From Centrapalus pauciflorus (lineage: Eukaryota > Streptophyta > Magnoliopsida > Asterales > Asteraceae), in NCBI GenBank assembly GCA_020465985.1, contig JAANYP010002841.1, positions 1 to 64,000 of the forward strand: a stretch of DNA of 64,000 nt, read 5' to 3'. Both the position numbers and the translations under genes were made by a program. The notes under the pieces were generated by a model, which was not told the DNA's origin, made no database searches, and saw only the letters and a list, made by a program, of their open reading frames with translations. Positions 1-10,526 of the stretch are shown here, one piece after another (position 1 is the stretch's first letter; the number at the start of each line of letters is the position of its first letter).

Positions 1-272
1 TTTTGATTTTTTGTGATTTTGTTTTTGTTGATTTTTTTTTGATTCAGAATGAAACAGGGACATCCAAACACATGAAATAACTGACATTTGGCTTCCTCCC
101 TTTTGAGCAGTTCATAGGGGAGTCTTGTTGAATCTTTTCACCATAAGGATCTGTTTTGGGGTGAAGCAGGCCCAGTAGTTAACAGCTTCAGCCCAATGAT
201 GAAGGTAAACCATGTGCACACAGCATGGTTCTGGGCAGCACTTCAATGAGGAGTTCGGTTTCGGTTTTCCTT

Positions 273-488
273 TCAGCAACTCCATTTTGTTGAGGAGTTC
301 TTACTGCTGTGAAAAGTTTTTGGGTGTTCCTTTCTCTTCCCAGAAGTCTTCAAGAGTACTGTTTCTGAACTCAGTACCTGATCACTTCTAAGCTGGCTTA
401 CTTGGCAGCAGTTCAGCATTTCCATCTTTTTGACAAATCCAATAATCTCTCTAGCAGCCTCTCCTTTGCTCTTAGAAAGATCACCCAT
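273..488 (-). pseudogene. copia integrase core fragment
   Basis: The 71-residue reading frame contains KGEAAREIIGFVKKMEMLNC followed by QLRSDQ. It aligns by eye with the copia integrase segment that runs from the EI-DF-K helix to the RSDNGTEF catalytic-Asp motif, intact in element A at about 26090. Here the Asn-Gly-x-Glu-Phe part after the Asp is lost to frame changes. Flanking frames to the left carry more of the same domain but are broken. It is non-functional. Confidence 0.6.
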
Positions 489-687
489 GTGTACCTGGAG
501 AACTCATCAACCATTACCAGAGTGTATCTTCTTCCTCCTAGACTTGGGACATAACAGGTCCAAACAAGTCCATAGGATTAAGAAGAGTGGAGTAGGAAGT
601 ATCAATAGCGAAATTATGTTTGGGATTTAAAAGATTTTTTCTTGCTTGCCCTTTCTCACAAGCTGTGCTAATCTCTCTTAGCAAAAG

Positions 688-1152
688 TCATGGAAGCAAA
701 CCTGTCACCAACTCTTTCTTATAGAGTTTGTTGATGTTCTTGAAGTTCAGATGTGACAGTCTTCTGTGCCATAGCCAGTTTAGATCAGCTTGTTCTTGTG
801 AGAAAACAGGTTTCAGGTGTGGGTCAGCAGAATGCATATCCACAACATATACACCTTTCTTTCGTTGAGACATAGCACAACTTTGCCTTGGGAATCCACA
901 TATGTAACCCAGGTGCTCATCAAAGTAACCTTGTAGCCAGCATCACACAGTTGACTTATTGCTGACAAGGTTATGCTTTAGCCCAATCACATAGGCTACT
1001 CTTTTGACCACAGCACCAGCTTTAAGAGTTCCATATCCTTCAGTGGATCCCTGTACATTGTCACCAAAGGTGACTTTTGGCCCTTGTTCAGGCCTGAGTT
1101 CACTCAGCAATTCTTTACAACCTGTCATGTGCCCTGAGCAGCCACTGTCCAA
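688..1152 (-). pseudogene. copia protease and GAG-pre-integrase remnant
   Basis: The right part (943-1152) begins MDSGCSGHMTG, the copia aspartic protease motif, with the catalytic Asp in the D-S-G triad still present, and runs through FGDN and VAYVIGLKHNLVS. The left part (688-873) contains LNWLWHRRLSHLNFKNINKL, the GAG-pre-integrase/HHCC zinc region that precedes integrase. The two parts are in different frames with a stop between them. In an intact element they belong to one polyprotein. Confidence 0.8.
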
Positions 1153-1403
1153 GTACCAAACCTGGGAAGGTTGTTTTCCTGCAGAGTGTAAGAGAATTAT
1201 TAGTCATTTTTAGGGGAATTCATCACAGAGATGAGTTCTCCTACTTCATCAACATTTGTTGATGACTTGAAATATCCACACTAATATTCCTTATTTGAAT
1301 GGTATCAGCTTGAATACCACTTTCAGTGACTGTGACATTTCCAACACTGCTTGTAACAGCTGTGGTGGAAACAGCAGAGTCAACAGGCCTCATTCCTCCA
1401 GAT

Positions 1404-2605
1404 TCAGGACAATCCTTGGCAGATGTGTCTTCTTCCCACATTGTAACATTTTCTCTTTTTAGGGTTTTTGGAAGAAGATCTTTCAGAAACACATTCTGAG
1501 TTATTTTTGTTGATTCTTTCAGCAGTTTTAGCAGTTTTATTACTTTTTGTTGAATCAACAGCTTGAGTGGATAGTTCAATAGCCACAGCTTTGGCTGCCT
1601 CTTCTTTCCTCTTTTTAGGAGGACAGATGTCAAAGACAGGGAGCTTGATTGGCTTTTGAGCTTCTACAGGTTTGGGAAACTTATTCCCAATTATCTCAGT
1701 TTGAGCAATGGTTTTGCCTTTGCCCCTACTGAATTGTGATTTATGCTGCCTATCAGCATATTCACTGTGTCTGGTTTTGAAAAGCTTATTCTTATTTAAG
1801 ACCAGTTTACCACTATGATTTGAAAACTTATTTGAAATCACAGCAGTTTTGTTTTCAACATGAGACTTACCCTTGTTGTAAACAGGCTGCTTACTTTTTG
1901 AAAACTTGTTTTCAAAGTGTTTAGCATCAAAAGGATTAACACGCCTTTTTACCATCAGCTTGGACTCAGAACCTGTTTTGTCAACAGGTTTAGTATCCAC
2001 AACTTCAGTTTGAACATGTTTTCCTTTCTTTTGCTTGTGTGAACCAGCAGAGCACTTAGCAGGCTGACTTGATGGAGAACAAATTCCAATATCAGCTTTA
2101 GAACTAAATTCACACAAGCTGTCAGTGTTTTGAGGCCTGACAAACCTATTTGTTGAGATTAGTTTACCATTCACATTTTGAATGAATGTGTTTGGAGTTC
2201 ACCAAGAGTGGATAAATCTTCTTTCAGATTATTGATCTCAACAATGGAAGCTGCTGTGTCAAGATCCCCTCCAAGATAGGCTTGTATTTGTGCAGGAATC
2301 TGTTGACTTATACAATGGCTGACTTTTTGTGCAGATTGGCACCAAGAGTCAACTATCTTTTGAAGCTTAGCATGCTTTATATCTGTTTCTCTCTTTTCTT
2401 CCAGTAAAATAGAGTTGATGTGTTTTAATTCATCAAGCTCAGTTTCCAACTTATGGAAACTGTCCAGTTTAGTAGATTTAGTTTTAAGATCAGTTTTAAG
2501 CTTAGAGATTTCAGATAGTAAAGCATCATGCTTCTCAACAGCAGCTTTTAGATCAACAAGATTATATTCAAACATTTTAACTTTTTCTTCAGAACTGTAA
2601 GCCAT
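1404..2605 (-). pseudogene. gag C-terminal extension, coiled coil and Lys-rich linker (copia 1)
   Basis: Two adjacent frames cover this stretch. The right one (2171-2605, 144 aa) is a heptad-rich coiled coil with KLKTDLKTKSTKLDSFHKLE. The left one (1404-2174, 256 aa) is Lys/Ser/Asn-rich low-complexity sequence ending in RKCYNVGRRHICQGLS. This matches the long gag extension seen between the nucleocapsid and protease of SIRE-like copia elements, such as element A here. The function is not established; self-association is an inference from the coiled coil. Confidence 0.55.
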
Positions 2606-2645
2606 AAAATTTTGTACCTTATAATCATAGTAGGATTCCAGTTCT

Positions 2646-3237
2646 CTAAGCTGCTAAAAGCTTCAGCTTCAGCCATATCCTGTTTGAAACTGCTTGTTGT
2701 GGGACATCAGTGTTGGCCATCAGACATTGATTGTCTTCTTCATCAGACGATGAATCAGATTCCTCCCAATCACAAGTCTCTGCCATAAGTCCCTTTTGGC
2801 GGTTGGAACCCACTGAGTTTTCCAACTTCCTCAGCTTAGCCATGGCCATAAGGTACTTAACCCTATAACCATCATCCTTGTTTGTCTTGTATGGTTTGGA
2901 TGACTGACCAACAGCTTTTGACACACAGTCAGCAGCTATATGACCAGTTTTGCCACATTTGAAACACTCAGCCTTGGATTTATCAATGCCTTCTTTTTGC
3001 CAGCACCTGAATTTCCTTGCAGCATGTTTCTTCCAAACCTTTCTTGTTGAACCTTTTGACAAGCATAGCTATCATTTGCTCATCATCTTGTTCAGCAAGA
3101 TCTGCAGTATCTTCTTCATCTGACACTTCCTCCTTGTCATCATCCTGTTGATCAGGTTGAGTGAACACATCACTCACCTGATTTACAGGCTGTCTCACAT
3201 TAGCCACAAAGGCTGCACCTCTTGGACTCCAATGCAT
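2646..3237 (-). pseudogene. gag nucleocapsid with CCHC zinc knuckle (copia 1)
   Basis: The frame at 2646-3062 contains CFKCGKTGHIAADC, a CX2CX4HX4C zinc knuckle of the RNA-binding nucleocapsid, followed by an acidic tail (ESDSSSDEEDNQ). The overlapping frame at 2983-3237 carries an acidic linker (DDDKEEVSDEEDTADLAEQ) that normally precedes it, so there is a frameshift near 3050. Packaging of genomic RNA is the known role of this domain. Confidence 0.75.
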
Positions 3238-3581
3238 TTCTCTTTTGGGCCCGATGTCACATTCAGTAAGGATCCATATAGATGACTAGATCCATACTTC
3301 TGATGTACCTGAGTTCCGAAGATGGGTTGAGAGTAGGTCACCATCAGTAGAATGTCAGAAATTTATTCACCAGGGTGAGACTGTCCTTAGTGATCCCAAC
3401 AGCTTTGAATCATTCACTAAAGCAGTTAACCTGGTGTAGGTTTCAGTGAGAGTCTCCTTTGGTTTAGCAAAGAAAAGTTCATACTGTCTAACAAGATTGT
3501 TGATCCTGTTGTCCGTGTGATTGTGGGTCCATCATAGACAGTACACAAAGTATCCCACATTTTTTTGCTGTCTTCATTTTC

Positions 3582-3959
3582 TCAACCTGTTTGAACACAT
3601 CTCAGGAAGGAAATGACCAGATTTGTTCTGGCCTTTGCATCCAGAGCCACCAGTCTCTTGTCTTCATCAGACCATTGAGCTTTAGCTTTCTCAAAGGTCC
3701 TGATTTCAGGAGCAGCTCCTTCAACCGCTGGAGTTATAGTAGTAACAGAGGTTGGCACATAGGGACCCTCCATTACTATCTCTGGCAGTTGTACATCCAG
3801 ATTCTCTAAATAGAGCATCATTCTGCACTTCCAACCAGAGAAGTTTTGATGATTAAATTTTGGAGGTTTGCCCATGGAGCCATTGTCATAATAAGAAGAA
3901 TTTGCAGCACTGTTGTCCATGGAAACTTGGGAGAATGAGAGATCTAGAATGACACACAC
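3582..3959 (-). pseudogene. gag capsid N-terminus (copia 1)
   Basis: A 125-aa frame includes MDNSAANSSYYDNGSMGKPP and FNHQNFSGWKCRMMLYLENL, the F-x-G-x-N-(F/Y)-x-x-W-K motif at the start of copia gag capsids. The likely original start is the internal Met of MDNSAANSS at about 3921. The frame is lost at about 3580 and capsid remnants continue in broken frames to about 3240. It lies about 50 bp downstream (leftwards) of the primer-binding site, as expected. Confidence 0.7.
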
Positions 3960-3967
3960 TCTAAACT

Positions 3968-3979
3968 GCTCTGATACCA
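3968..3979 (-). other. primer-binding site, tRNA-iMet
   Basis: TGGTATCAGAGC on the minus strand is complementary to the 3' end of plant initiator-Met tRNA. It lies 2 bp inside the LTR edge at 3982. It primes minus-strand DNA synthesis. Confidence 0.9.
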
Positions 3980-3981
3980 GT

Positions 3982-5047
3982 TGTAGGTCCCGAGAGGTTC
4001 CTAAAGTATATAGCTTTAAGCTGTAGAGGGGGGGTGAATACAGCTATTTACAAACTACACACTATTTTCTCAATGTTTGTATGTATTATCAACAATTTGT
4101 TAATTACAAACAAGCTTGAATGCGAAATAGTTCAAGCTGAGATGACAGATACAACAGTATGTTCACTAGTCTAAGACAAACTCAAACTAGTATACAATGA
4201 ATACACTCACTAAGAAGCACGCACTGTGTTTACAAGACTTAAGGGAACAGCTTATGGTAAAACAGCTTAGTAACACATACAGATACTGATTTACACAGAA
4301 GGCTTGCAAAGTGCATGAAAATCACACTTGCACGTTCACTCTTGGTTTCAGCAGCTTAGCTTACTTCACACTTTCTTTCTGTCCTTAGAAGCTTCTTTTA
4401 TAACACACTCAGAGGATCTAAGAGAAACATCTTCATTGGACGAAATGAAAAAAGGAAAAGTCTTGTTGAAAAGACAACATTACCTTTTCTGCATTTTTCT
4501 GAAAAGCAGACTTGTCTTCACATGTGCAGAACTTTTGTCTTTTTACTTTGTCTACTGTTGCATTGCCTTTAACTAATTTAGGAATGTCAACTTTGCGTCT
4601 TTCTTCCTTGTAAAGGCCTATTTTGATATAAGAAAAAGGTCTGTCACCCTTTTTCAAATAACCTTTTGTCTTCATGTTACAGAACAGCGTGGGCAGGCTG
4701 AGCAGTTCTGTTTTCCACTTTGTCTTCGACTTTGTAAACTGATCATGTAGTCAAAAACAATACATGATGACTTGGAAACATATTCCATAAAGTGTTTAGC
4801 ATGTTCACAAAGAACAGGTTCTGTTCACAAAGAACAGAACACTTTAAAATTGCCCAAGCTGCTCAACAGTGTAGAGCAGCGTAGACAGTTTATGTCGCCT
4901 GTTCAGCAGACAGAGCAGCTTGGACAAACTGTCTTAGTTGCAACACATGCAACATATAGAACAGCTTTAGACTGATATTGCAAATCATTTTCAGGTTTCA
5001 ATAAGGCATATAACAGGCCTTAAATTCAACCTTCAAATGCATCAACA
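3982..5047 (-). repeat. LTR of copia element 1 (about 1066 bp)
   Basis: On the minus strand the LTR starts TGTTGATGC and ends GGACCTACA, so it has TG...CA ends. The inner edge is fixed by the primer-binding site and the outer edge by a polypurine tract just outside it at 5061-5071. The run of seven G (minus strand TACAG-side, near 4028) resembles a GGGGGGTGAATA motif I recall from long copia LTRs. The part at 4685-4975 has repeated GAGCAGC/GCTGCTC and AGAACAG motifs. Both sides are internal element sequence, see findings. Confidence 0.65.
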
Positions 5048-5117
5048 TGTTTGATTATAAATCTCCCCCTCAGATGTAGAACAGGTTTGACTGAGGCCTT
5101 TTTGTGCCTAACAAGAC
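5048..5117 (-). mobile_element. 3' tail and polypurine tract of a second copia copy
   Basis: On the minus strand TGAGGGGGAGAT (about 5059-5070) is a typical copia polypurine tract located directly upstream of the LTR at 3982-5047. It can only belong to another element copy extending to the right, of which about 70 bp remain before the sequence becomes gypsy protease at about 5118. The exact junction is uncertain by about 10 bp. Confidence 0.55.
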
Positions 5118-5255
5118 AAATGAACGATTTGCTCTGGAATCAAAGAGAACACGTGAAGGAATTGAATTTAGGAGGAACGTACCAGTACGTTCCTCCGGGT
5201 TGTCTTTTGCTTCCTCAGCTGTGATCTGAAAAGCCCTTGTTGGAGCCCTCTGAGT
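5118..5255 (-). pseudogene. Ty3/gypsy protease N-terminus, truncated
   Basis: The minus-strand frame reads EEAKDNPEERTGTFLLNS and then RVLFDSRANRSFV, the start of a gypsy retropepsin. The catalytic triad that should be D-S-G is D-S-R here. The domain stops abruptly where copia tail sequence begins. It continues the gag frame at 5256-5717 after a stop. Confidence 0.7.
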
Positions 5256-6409
5256 TTAATCCCTGCGAGCAGTAGAAGCTCCAGAAGATCTTGTGGTTGA
5301 TTGCTGAACGCTTTGATCTCTTGGGGGTCTTGGGCAGTCCTTGGCAAAGTGGCCAATTCTATGGCAATTGTAGCAAGCATCACCCTTTCGTGGACAATGC
5401 TCCCAGTGATAGCCTTTCTGCCCACAACAGAAACAATATATGTCTTGAGTTTTGCACTTCCCGCCATGGGTCTTTCTGCACCTCCTGCAGTCTCTTGTCT
5501 CAGAACTGGCCGAAAAGGCATTTCCCTTCTTGGGTGAGGATGATGGTTTGTTAGATTGGGGAGATGATCCAGATTCCCGTTGCCTTTTTGGTGGCGACGG
5601 TTGAGATGGTACTGCAGCAGTTGATCCCCTGACATATCCAAATAGTAACATAATCTGCTCTACATTACGAGCAGCCTTCAATATACCAGCAAAAGTTGTG
5701 TACCGAACGCTGCTCATAGTTCATCGTATCTCATAATCCAAACCGGCCTCGAACTGGCATATCTTCCTTTCTTCAATATCGACTTGGTGGGGTGCGAACA
5801 GACTCAAACGAGTGAACTCGACAGCATATTGAGTGACTGTCTTCGTTCCTTGAGTCAGACTTAAAAATTTCGCCTCTAGACGACGCTTCTCATCTGCAGG
5901 ACAGTATTGTTGGGAGAATACTTCCTCAAACTCACTCCAAGACATGTGCGACACTACCTCCATCGTCAACACATTGATCATTGCATCCCACCACATGACT
6001 GCGTCCCTTGCAAACATTGCAGTTGCAAACCGAACCATGTCCTTTTCAGCATAGTCGTTGATTCGGAAGGTTCTTTCAGTGGTGGTGATCCACCTCAATG
6101 CTGTCACAGCATCTTCAATCCCATCAAAAGTAACGCCCCGTTACTCTTGAAGTATTTGAACCTACAACCCATTGCTTTATTAGAAGAACCAGTGTCTTCT
6201 TGTCTATCCTCTTGTTCTCCTTGTTGTTGTTACTTGTTCTATCTTTTGACAGCTATGCGTTTGACTTCGGCCTCATCCTTGGCCCTTAACTGATCAGCAA
6301 ATGACTGAGATTGATCAGCCATTCTTTTAGCATGAAGTTCATTGTTTCGTTCCATAAGTTCTTGCATCCTTTGGAACATTTGTCGAGGAGTCATATCGTC
6401 TCCTGACAT
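5256..6409 (-). pseudogene. Ty3/gypsy gag with two CCHC knuckles
   Basis: The start codon is taken at 6409 (MSGDDMTPRQMF...), in a Gln/Met-rich N-terminus that runs to a stop near 6240. The capsid domain (retrotrans_gag) is at 5721-6107, with AVMWWDAMINV, WSEFEEVFSQQYCP and LSLFAPHQV. A further shift leads to 5256-5717, which carries CFCCGQKGYHWEHC and CYNCHRIGHFAKDC, two nucleocapsid knuckles preceded by a CRRC...C pair. At least two frame breaks make it non-functional. Pol is missing. Confidence 0.85.
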
Positions 6410-6600
6410 GTTCTGAAATATAGCAAGTAATATTTAGAACATTTATTTCTGAGTCCTAAGTGTTCACAGTTACCCATTATTTGTCCCCATGGTTCATGTC
6501 AATCCTATCTTAGTTCAGATCATTGCCTAGGAGTCAATTCTAATATCATAACCTAAGTTTGAGTCCAAGTCCTCGCGGACACTTGAAACCTCAAACTAAT

Positions 6601-6612
6601 GCTCTGATACCA
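6601..6612 (-). other. primer-binding site of gypsy element 1
   Basis: TGGTATCAGAGC on the minus strand, complementary to tRNA-iMet. It is 3 bp from the LTR edge at 6616. Confidence 0.9.
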
Positions 6613-6915
6613 AACTGAGACATCCTCCTTGAATAGTGATATAATTGATGACACCGGGATCAACATACAACCCAATGATTAACATGCAATTTAAATTGAT
6701 AAACTTAAAGCAGATTTAAGCAGTTCCACACTAAAGCAAGAAAATGTATAAAACTACAGTGTCATAGGCTAACTATTACAATATCATAAATTGTTTGCAT
6801 AACATAAAATCTCAGCCCCAAAACTACAACATCATTGTACCAAATAGCTTCTAAGGTCACCGAGAAATTGAAATGATAACCTAAATGGAAGGCCCAACTA
6901 CACCTTCTCCTTTGC

Positions 6916-8153
6916 CTGAAAACATTGAAAGTCAACGGGTAAGCTAATGCTTAGTGAGATAACATATTATATATTTGACAAATATTTCTTTACAAACTAT
7001 TGTCAAAATGGGCAGTGCAAGCCCCATAGTAATTGAAAACCATGCAGTGCAAGCATGGGGTTGGCAGTTCAAAATGCTGATCGGGGATGTGCCAAACCTG
7101 ACCAGGAAAGTGAGTGGGATGATCAGTCCTCGACAGTGGCCTGCTGTCAGCCCCAGTCCAGGTCGCATCAGATTGTGAAGTAATAATCATACAATGCAAG
7201 CATGATATATGAGATACACTTTCAATTGAACGCCAGCTAAATGTTTGTCACATGTCTAGTACGAGTGTGCATCATAACAATAAATCATATGTGAGTGCCA
7301 ATTGATGTATATTGAACAACGTGAACATGCCATTGAAAAGTGAATGCAAAGACAATAAATGTTCGAATAATAATCTATTACTCACAGTGGTTTACTCAGT
7401 GTAAATGGCTCTAAACCAATGTGTGTTAGTCAACACCACAAAGATCATGTTATGTCAGCGTAATGGTATATCAATGTTAGCATCTGCTTAAAAACTAAAT
7501 TTTGAAATTTAAGCTGAAATGAATAGAAATTCGGACCACATCCGAATTTCGGATGAACCTGAAATCCGGATGGCCCCAGGTCCCATCCTTAGTGTTTTGT
7601 GTTTGCAATCTCCATCCGAAATTCGGATGACTTGCTAGTCCGAAATTCGTGTCTATACTTAATGGTTTTCAAGACTTTTCATCCGAGATGCCTATGGTCC
7701 GAATTCGCATGATCCGAAATTCATATGGTCCAGATTTTGGATGATCCGAGATGTGTTCTTTAGGTCCGAATTTCACACTTGTACTATTTCCACTATTTTC
7801 CAGATTTCACTTTTGATAATTTATGCATGTTTGTGACTGAAAACTATTGATATAACTTAATTGTACTCTTTTTTACGTAATTTATAACATAAATATACCA
7901 AAATCAGTCCTTTTTGTCCATTTTTCATCACTGTTGATGAACACACACACTAAAAACACATAGTAATTTCAAAATCATACTTAGAGTGTGATATAGAATC
8001 TGATATCTGGTATACAACATCCCTCATATTCGATTTAAATATATCCATGGGAACATACAACATGCATTAACATCCTAAACAGAAATCTTTGATTCGGTTC
8101 TTGTAAAAACCGAACCCATATACTCAAAATTTGCACTTTTAAGTAAATCTTAC
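6916..8153 (-). other. predicted leader intron in gypsy 1 LTR
   Basis: The minus strand has a consensus donor GAG|GTAAGATTT and an acceptor with a pyrimidine-rich run, AATGTTTTCAG|GCAAAG. The solo LTR at 58075-60482 has the same arrangement. No transcript data are available. Confidence 0.4.
7530..7790. repeat. TTCGGAT / ATCCGAA motif array
   Basis: At least ten degenerate copies of TCCGAAATTCGGAT-like units occur (for example ATCCGAATTTCGGAT and ATCCGAAATTCGGATGA), separated by 10-30 bp. The core is self-complementary. Similar arrays occur at 21830-22340, 40560-41100 and 59450-59660. Confidence 0.75.
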
Positions 8154-8638
8154 CTCAAATTGTTTGTTGTAATGACTATAGTTTCGTATTTGTAGCTTGA
8201 ATCCAACTTTTAACACTTTAATTCAACAATTTGGAGTTCTTGATTTGTTGAATATTAAAAGAACCGTGGGTTCTAGAGAGAGAGTGAGAGAGACGGGAGA
8301 GTAGTGAGAGAATGAGATGGTAAAATGAGAAGTTTTTCCCTTTTGTTATTTTGGCTTAATGGCAATTTACACCCCTCAACTTTGTATTTTCTTATTTGCA
8401 CTCTTTTAAGTGTCTATGTCGGTTCCTTATGGCTATGTTTGCTCAGAAAACAACCATGAGGATTTCTCCTCATTGTTTTTCATATTTAAAATTGTGAACG
8501 AAACTTGCTTAAACCGAAATGATAATTCATAAATACTTCAATCAAGTCTTAAAATTGTGAATTACAAGTGATTAAAAAGTAGGGATGTTACAGAACTTAC
8601 TGGAATTTTACAATATTGATGAGACCGTGGATTTAGAA

Positions 8639-8716
8639 TTCCATGGCCATAAAACTCACTGTTTAAATTCTTCAAATATTTGGCCATGGATTCTAAATAA
8701 ACATGACCATGGATTC
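8639..8716. repeat. CCATGG motif cluster
   Basis: Three copies of (TT)CCATGGCCAT or TGACCATGGATTC occur within 80 bp of the Athila-like internal region. The same motif is clustered at 11804-11945 in the LTR of the same element. Confidence 0.5.
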
Positions 8717-8870
8717 CTTTCTTCTTTTATTCTCCAACAGATTGAAAAACAAAACAAAAATAACTACAAAAATCCTAATAATAAACCAAACCAAACAAAT
8801 AAAATAATAAAAAAATCGACAACTATTGAATCTACGAGTTACCTCTCGAAAGCGCTTGTTTATAAGGTCT

Positions 8871-9329
8871 CTAGCTTGACCTTATTCCACTCATTTTTAT
8901 TTTCAAAGGAATGAAAAGAATGTAAGGCTTACCTTTGGATGAAGTACGAAAAATGAACTTTGACGAATTAAGTTTGCACTCCTTACCCTTCTTGCCTCCA
9001 TTAATGCGTGTATGTTCATCTTTTAATGTTGTTGAATTACATTTACCATCTTTAATCACATCACGACCTTTTGGTCTTTTCCTTCGTTTTCGAGTTCGCC
9101 TAATTTGTTTTCCTTTCATGGGTGGCTTCGAGCTATCCTCCTCACTCTGTTGATTCGAGCAAATTATTGCAACACTCCCTACCTGCATATCCATAACATC
9201 CACCAAACGATTAGTACATTTAGAATCAGATGAGGATTTCATAGTATTAACAATAGCATATGAGTTTCCATCAAATAAATTAAAATCAACTCCCTCATCA
9301 TCAACAAGGATAGACTCGTTGACTCCCAA
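8871..9329 (-). CDS. Lys/Arg-rich ORF of Athila-like element
   Basis: A 152-aa frame follows the next ORF with only a stop between them. It has a basic stretch RRTRKRRKRPKGRDV (nucleic-acid binding or nuclear-localisation type) and a basic C-terminus. I do not recognise a family. It is probably the continuation of the 248-aa ORF to its right, since the two are separated by a single stop near 9330. It could be a degenerate gag tail. Confidence 0.4.
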   Translation of the reverse strand: MGVNESILVDDEGVDFNLFDGNSYAIVNTMKSSSDSKCTNRLVDVMDMQVGSVAIICSNQQSEEDSSKPPMKGKQIRRTRKRRKRPKGRDVIKDGKCNSTTLKDEHTRINGGKKGKECKLNSSKFIFRTSSKGKPYILFIPLKIKMSGIRSS

Positions 9330-9332
9330 AAG

Positions 9333-10079
9333 TCATGCAAGCTCTTCTAAATCCTTTTCGGGATTGAAGTCGTCTTCCATCACATTGTTGATCTTCAAAT
9401 AAGAGACTTGTGAGGTATCTTGTGAGCTTGAGGAATGTACTTGGCCGGTTGTTGTCTCTGATGTATTGGTGATCGGTTGTACAAGTTGACGAGTCTCATC
9501 ATAAACTGACTCAACATCTTCGTCTGAATCACTAACATCATATGTATATATGTGAGTATTCCCCTCAGCTTGTATCTCCTCCTCTCGTACACCTGAACTA
9601 CATGTTGATGGTCCTTCAGCAATTGGTTTGACCAATTGTACCATTTGGCATTCAAGATTCTCAATTGTAGATTGTTTATCACGAAGACACGTATCAATTT
9701 GGCTTTGCCTTACCTCTTGACTTGCAATATGATTCATCATTAGTTCAGTGAAACTCTTACTTATCTCAGGTTCATCTTGGGAAGGAGTGTGGTAAGAATA
9801 TTGAATATCTTGACTCTTGTAAAATTGAATGTCAGGTTGGTATGGCGTTTGATATTCGAGCTGATGATGGTTTTTAGAAGAGAGTAGATTGAGCAAGTAA
9901 TCACAACAATCGTCATAGGAGGAATAAGAGGTCTCAGACATGTAAGCACCTAAACAAGGGTCAAAATGAGGATCTCCATAAGACAATGTACCATGTTCTT
10001 CATAACTGATCTCCCCCTGACGATAATTTGTTTCATATCCATACTCATACATTTCAAACCCATTATACATCCTGCACAA
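9333..10079 (-). CDS. gag-like ORF of Athila-like element
   Basis: This 248-aa ORF is rich in Tyr, Gln and Glu. Its segment SFTELMMNHIASQEVRQSQI followed by LRDKQSTIENLECQMVQLVK resembles the short coiled coil with the IRNLE-Q-GQLA pattern at the C-terminus of Athila/Ogre-type gag proteins. That resemblance is from memory. A typical capsid domain is not visible, so it is a truncated or non-autonomous gag. The start at 10079 (MCRMYN) lies about 260 bp inside the primer-binding site. Confidence 0.45.
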   Translation of the reverse strand: MCRMYNGFEMYEYGYETNYRQGEISYEEHGTLSYGDPHFDPCLGAYMSETSYSSYDDCCDYLLNLLSSKNHHQLEYQTPYQPDIQFYKSQDIQYSYHTPSQDEPEISKSFTELMMNHIASQEVRQSQIDTCLRDKQSTIENLECQMVQLVKPIAEGPSTCSSGVREEEIQAEGNTHIYTYDVSDSDEDVESVYDETRQLVQPITNTSETTTGQVHSSSSQDTSQVSYLKINNVMEDDFNPEKDLEELA

Positions 10080-10342
10080 TAAAAAAGAATAGCAGAGAAA
10101 GAAAAAAAACTAAAAGGGAAAATAAACGATGATAAACCAAAAAGAAAATCTAAAAAAGATTCAATGCAACTGAAAAGATTTCCCACAATAAATTTGTTTA
10201 ACTAAAATAAAATAAGATAAAAAAAATGAAAAAAAGACAATTTATAAAAAAACTAAAAATTAAACAACTTTCCTAATACAAAATCTAAAAAAAAAGGAGT
10301 CAATTAATCTAGCAACCTCAAACTGTTCTCAAAATCACCGTT

Positions 10343-10360
10343 TCCCCGGCAACGGCGCCA
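10343..10360 (-). other. primer-binding site, tRNA-Asp (Athila-like)
   Basis: TGGCGCCGTTGCCGGGGA on the minus strand matches the classical Athila primer-binding site complementary to tRNA-Asp. Confidence 0.85.
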
Positions 10361-10526
10361 AAAAATTGGTGTCAATGTTACTAAACACATATTTTATAAT
10401 AAATATGGAACTAATCCAAACTAAAACTAATAGACAATAGGCAAGTGTAACTTACCGTATAGTAGAATAGTTTAGGTAAGAACCGATTATCAATCTCAGG
10501 GAAACGATGCAAAATGATGATACTAA

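Larger units (their letters stand above)
1..3981 (-). mobile_element. Ty1/copia element 1, internal region (partial, decayed)
   Basis: Reading leftwards from a tRNA-iMet primer-binding site at 3968-3979, this region holds remnants of gag, a zinc knuckle, a coiled-coil segment, protease, GAG-pre-integrase and integrase, in copia order. The rest (integrase core end, RT, RNase H, 3' LTR) lies beyond the left edge. All domains are split over several frames with many stops, so the copy is dead. The long gag C-terminal coiled-coil suggests the SIRE/Maximus type, which is inference. Confidence 0.85.
6616..8592 (-). repeat. 5' LTR of gypsy element 1 (1977 bp)
   Basis: On the minus strand the LTR starts TGTAACATCCC and ends GGATGTCTCA, directly before the primer-binding site. 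A predicted leader intron (donor at 8153, GAG|GTAAGA; acceptor at 6916, TTTTCAG|GC) covers most of it and holds a TTCGGAT motif array at 7530-7790. A (GAGA)-rich stretch at 8273-8305 may be near the transcription start. Its partner LTR is absent because the element is cut at 5118. Confidence 0.8.
8593..10368 (-). mobile_element. Athila-like gypsy remnant, internal region
   Basis: It is defined by a tRNA-Asp primer-binding site at 10343-10360 and two minus-strand ORFs leftwards of it. No protease, RT or integrase is present; gypsy element 1 begins at 8592, so the remainder is out of view or was never there. The interval 8593-8870 is non-coding and AT-rich with CCATGG motifs. Confidence 0.6.

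Noticed and set aside
5171..5196. Perfect 12-bp inverted repeat (GGAGGAACGTAC, 2-nt centre)
   Set aside because: It lies in gypsy protease coding sequence (PEERTGTFLL on the minus strand) and is explained by codons; no second copy was seen.
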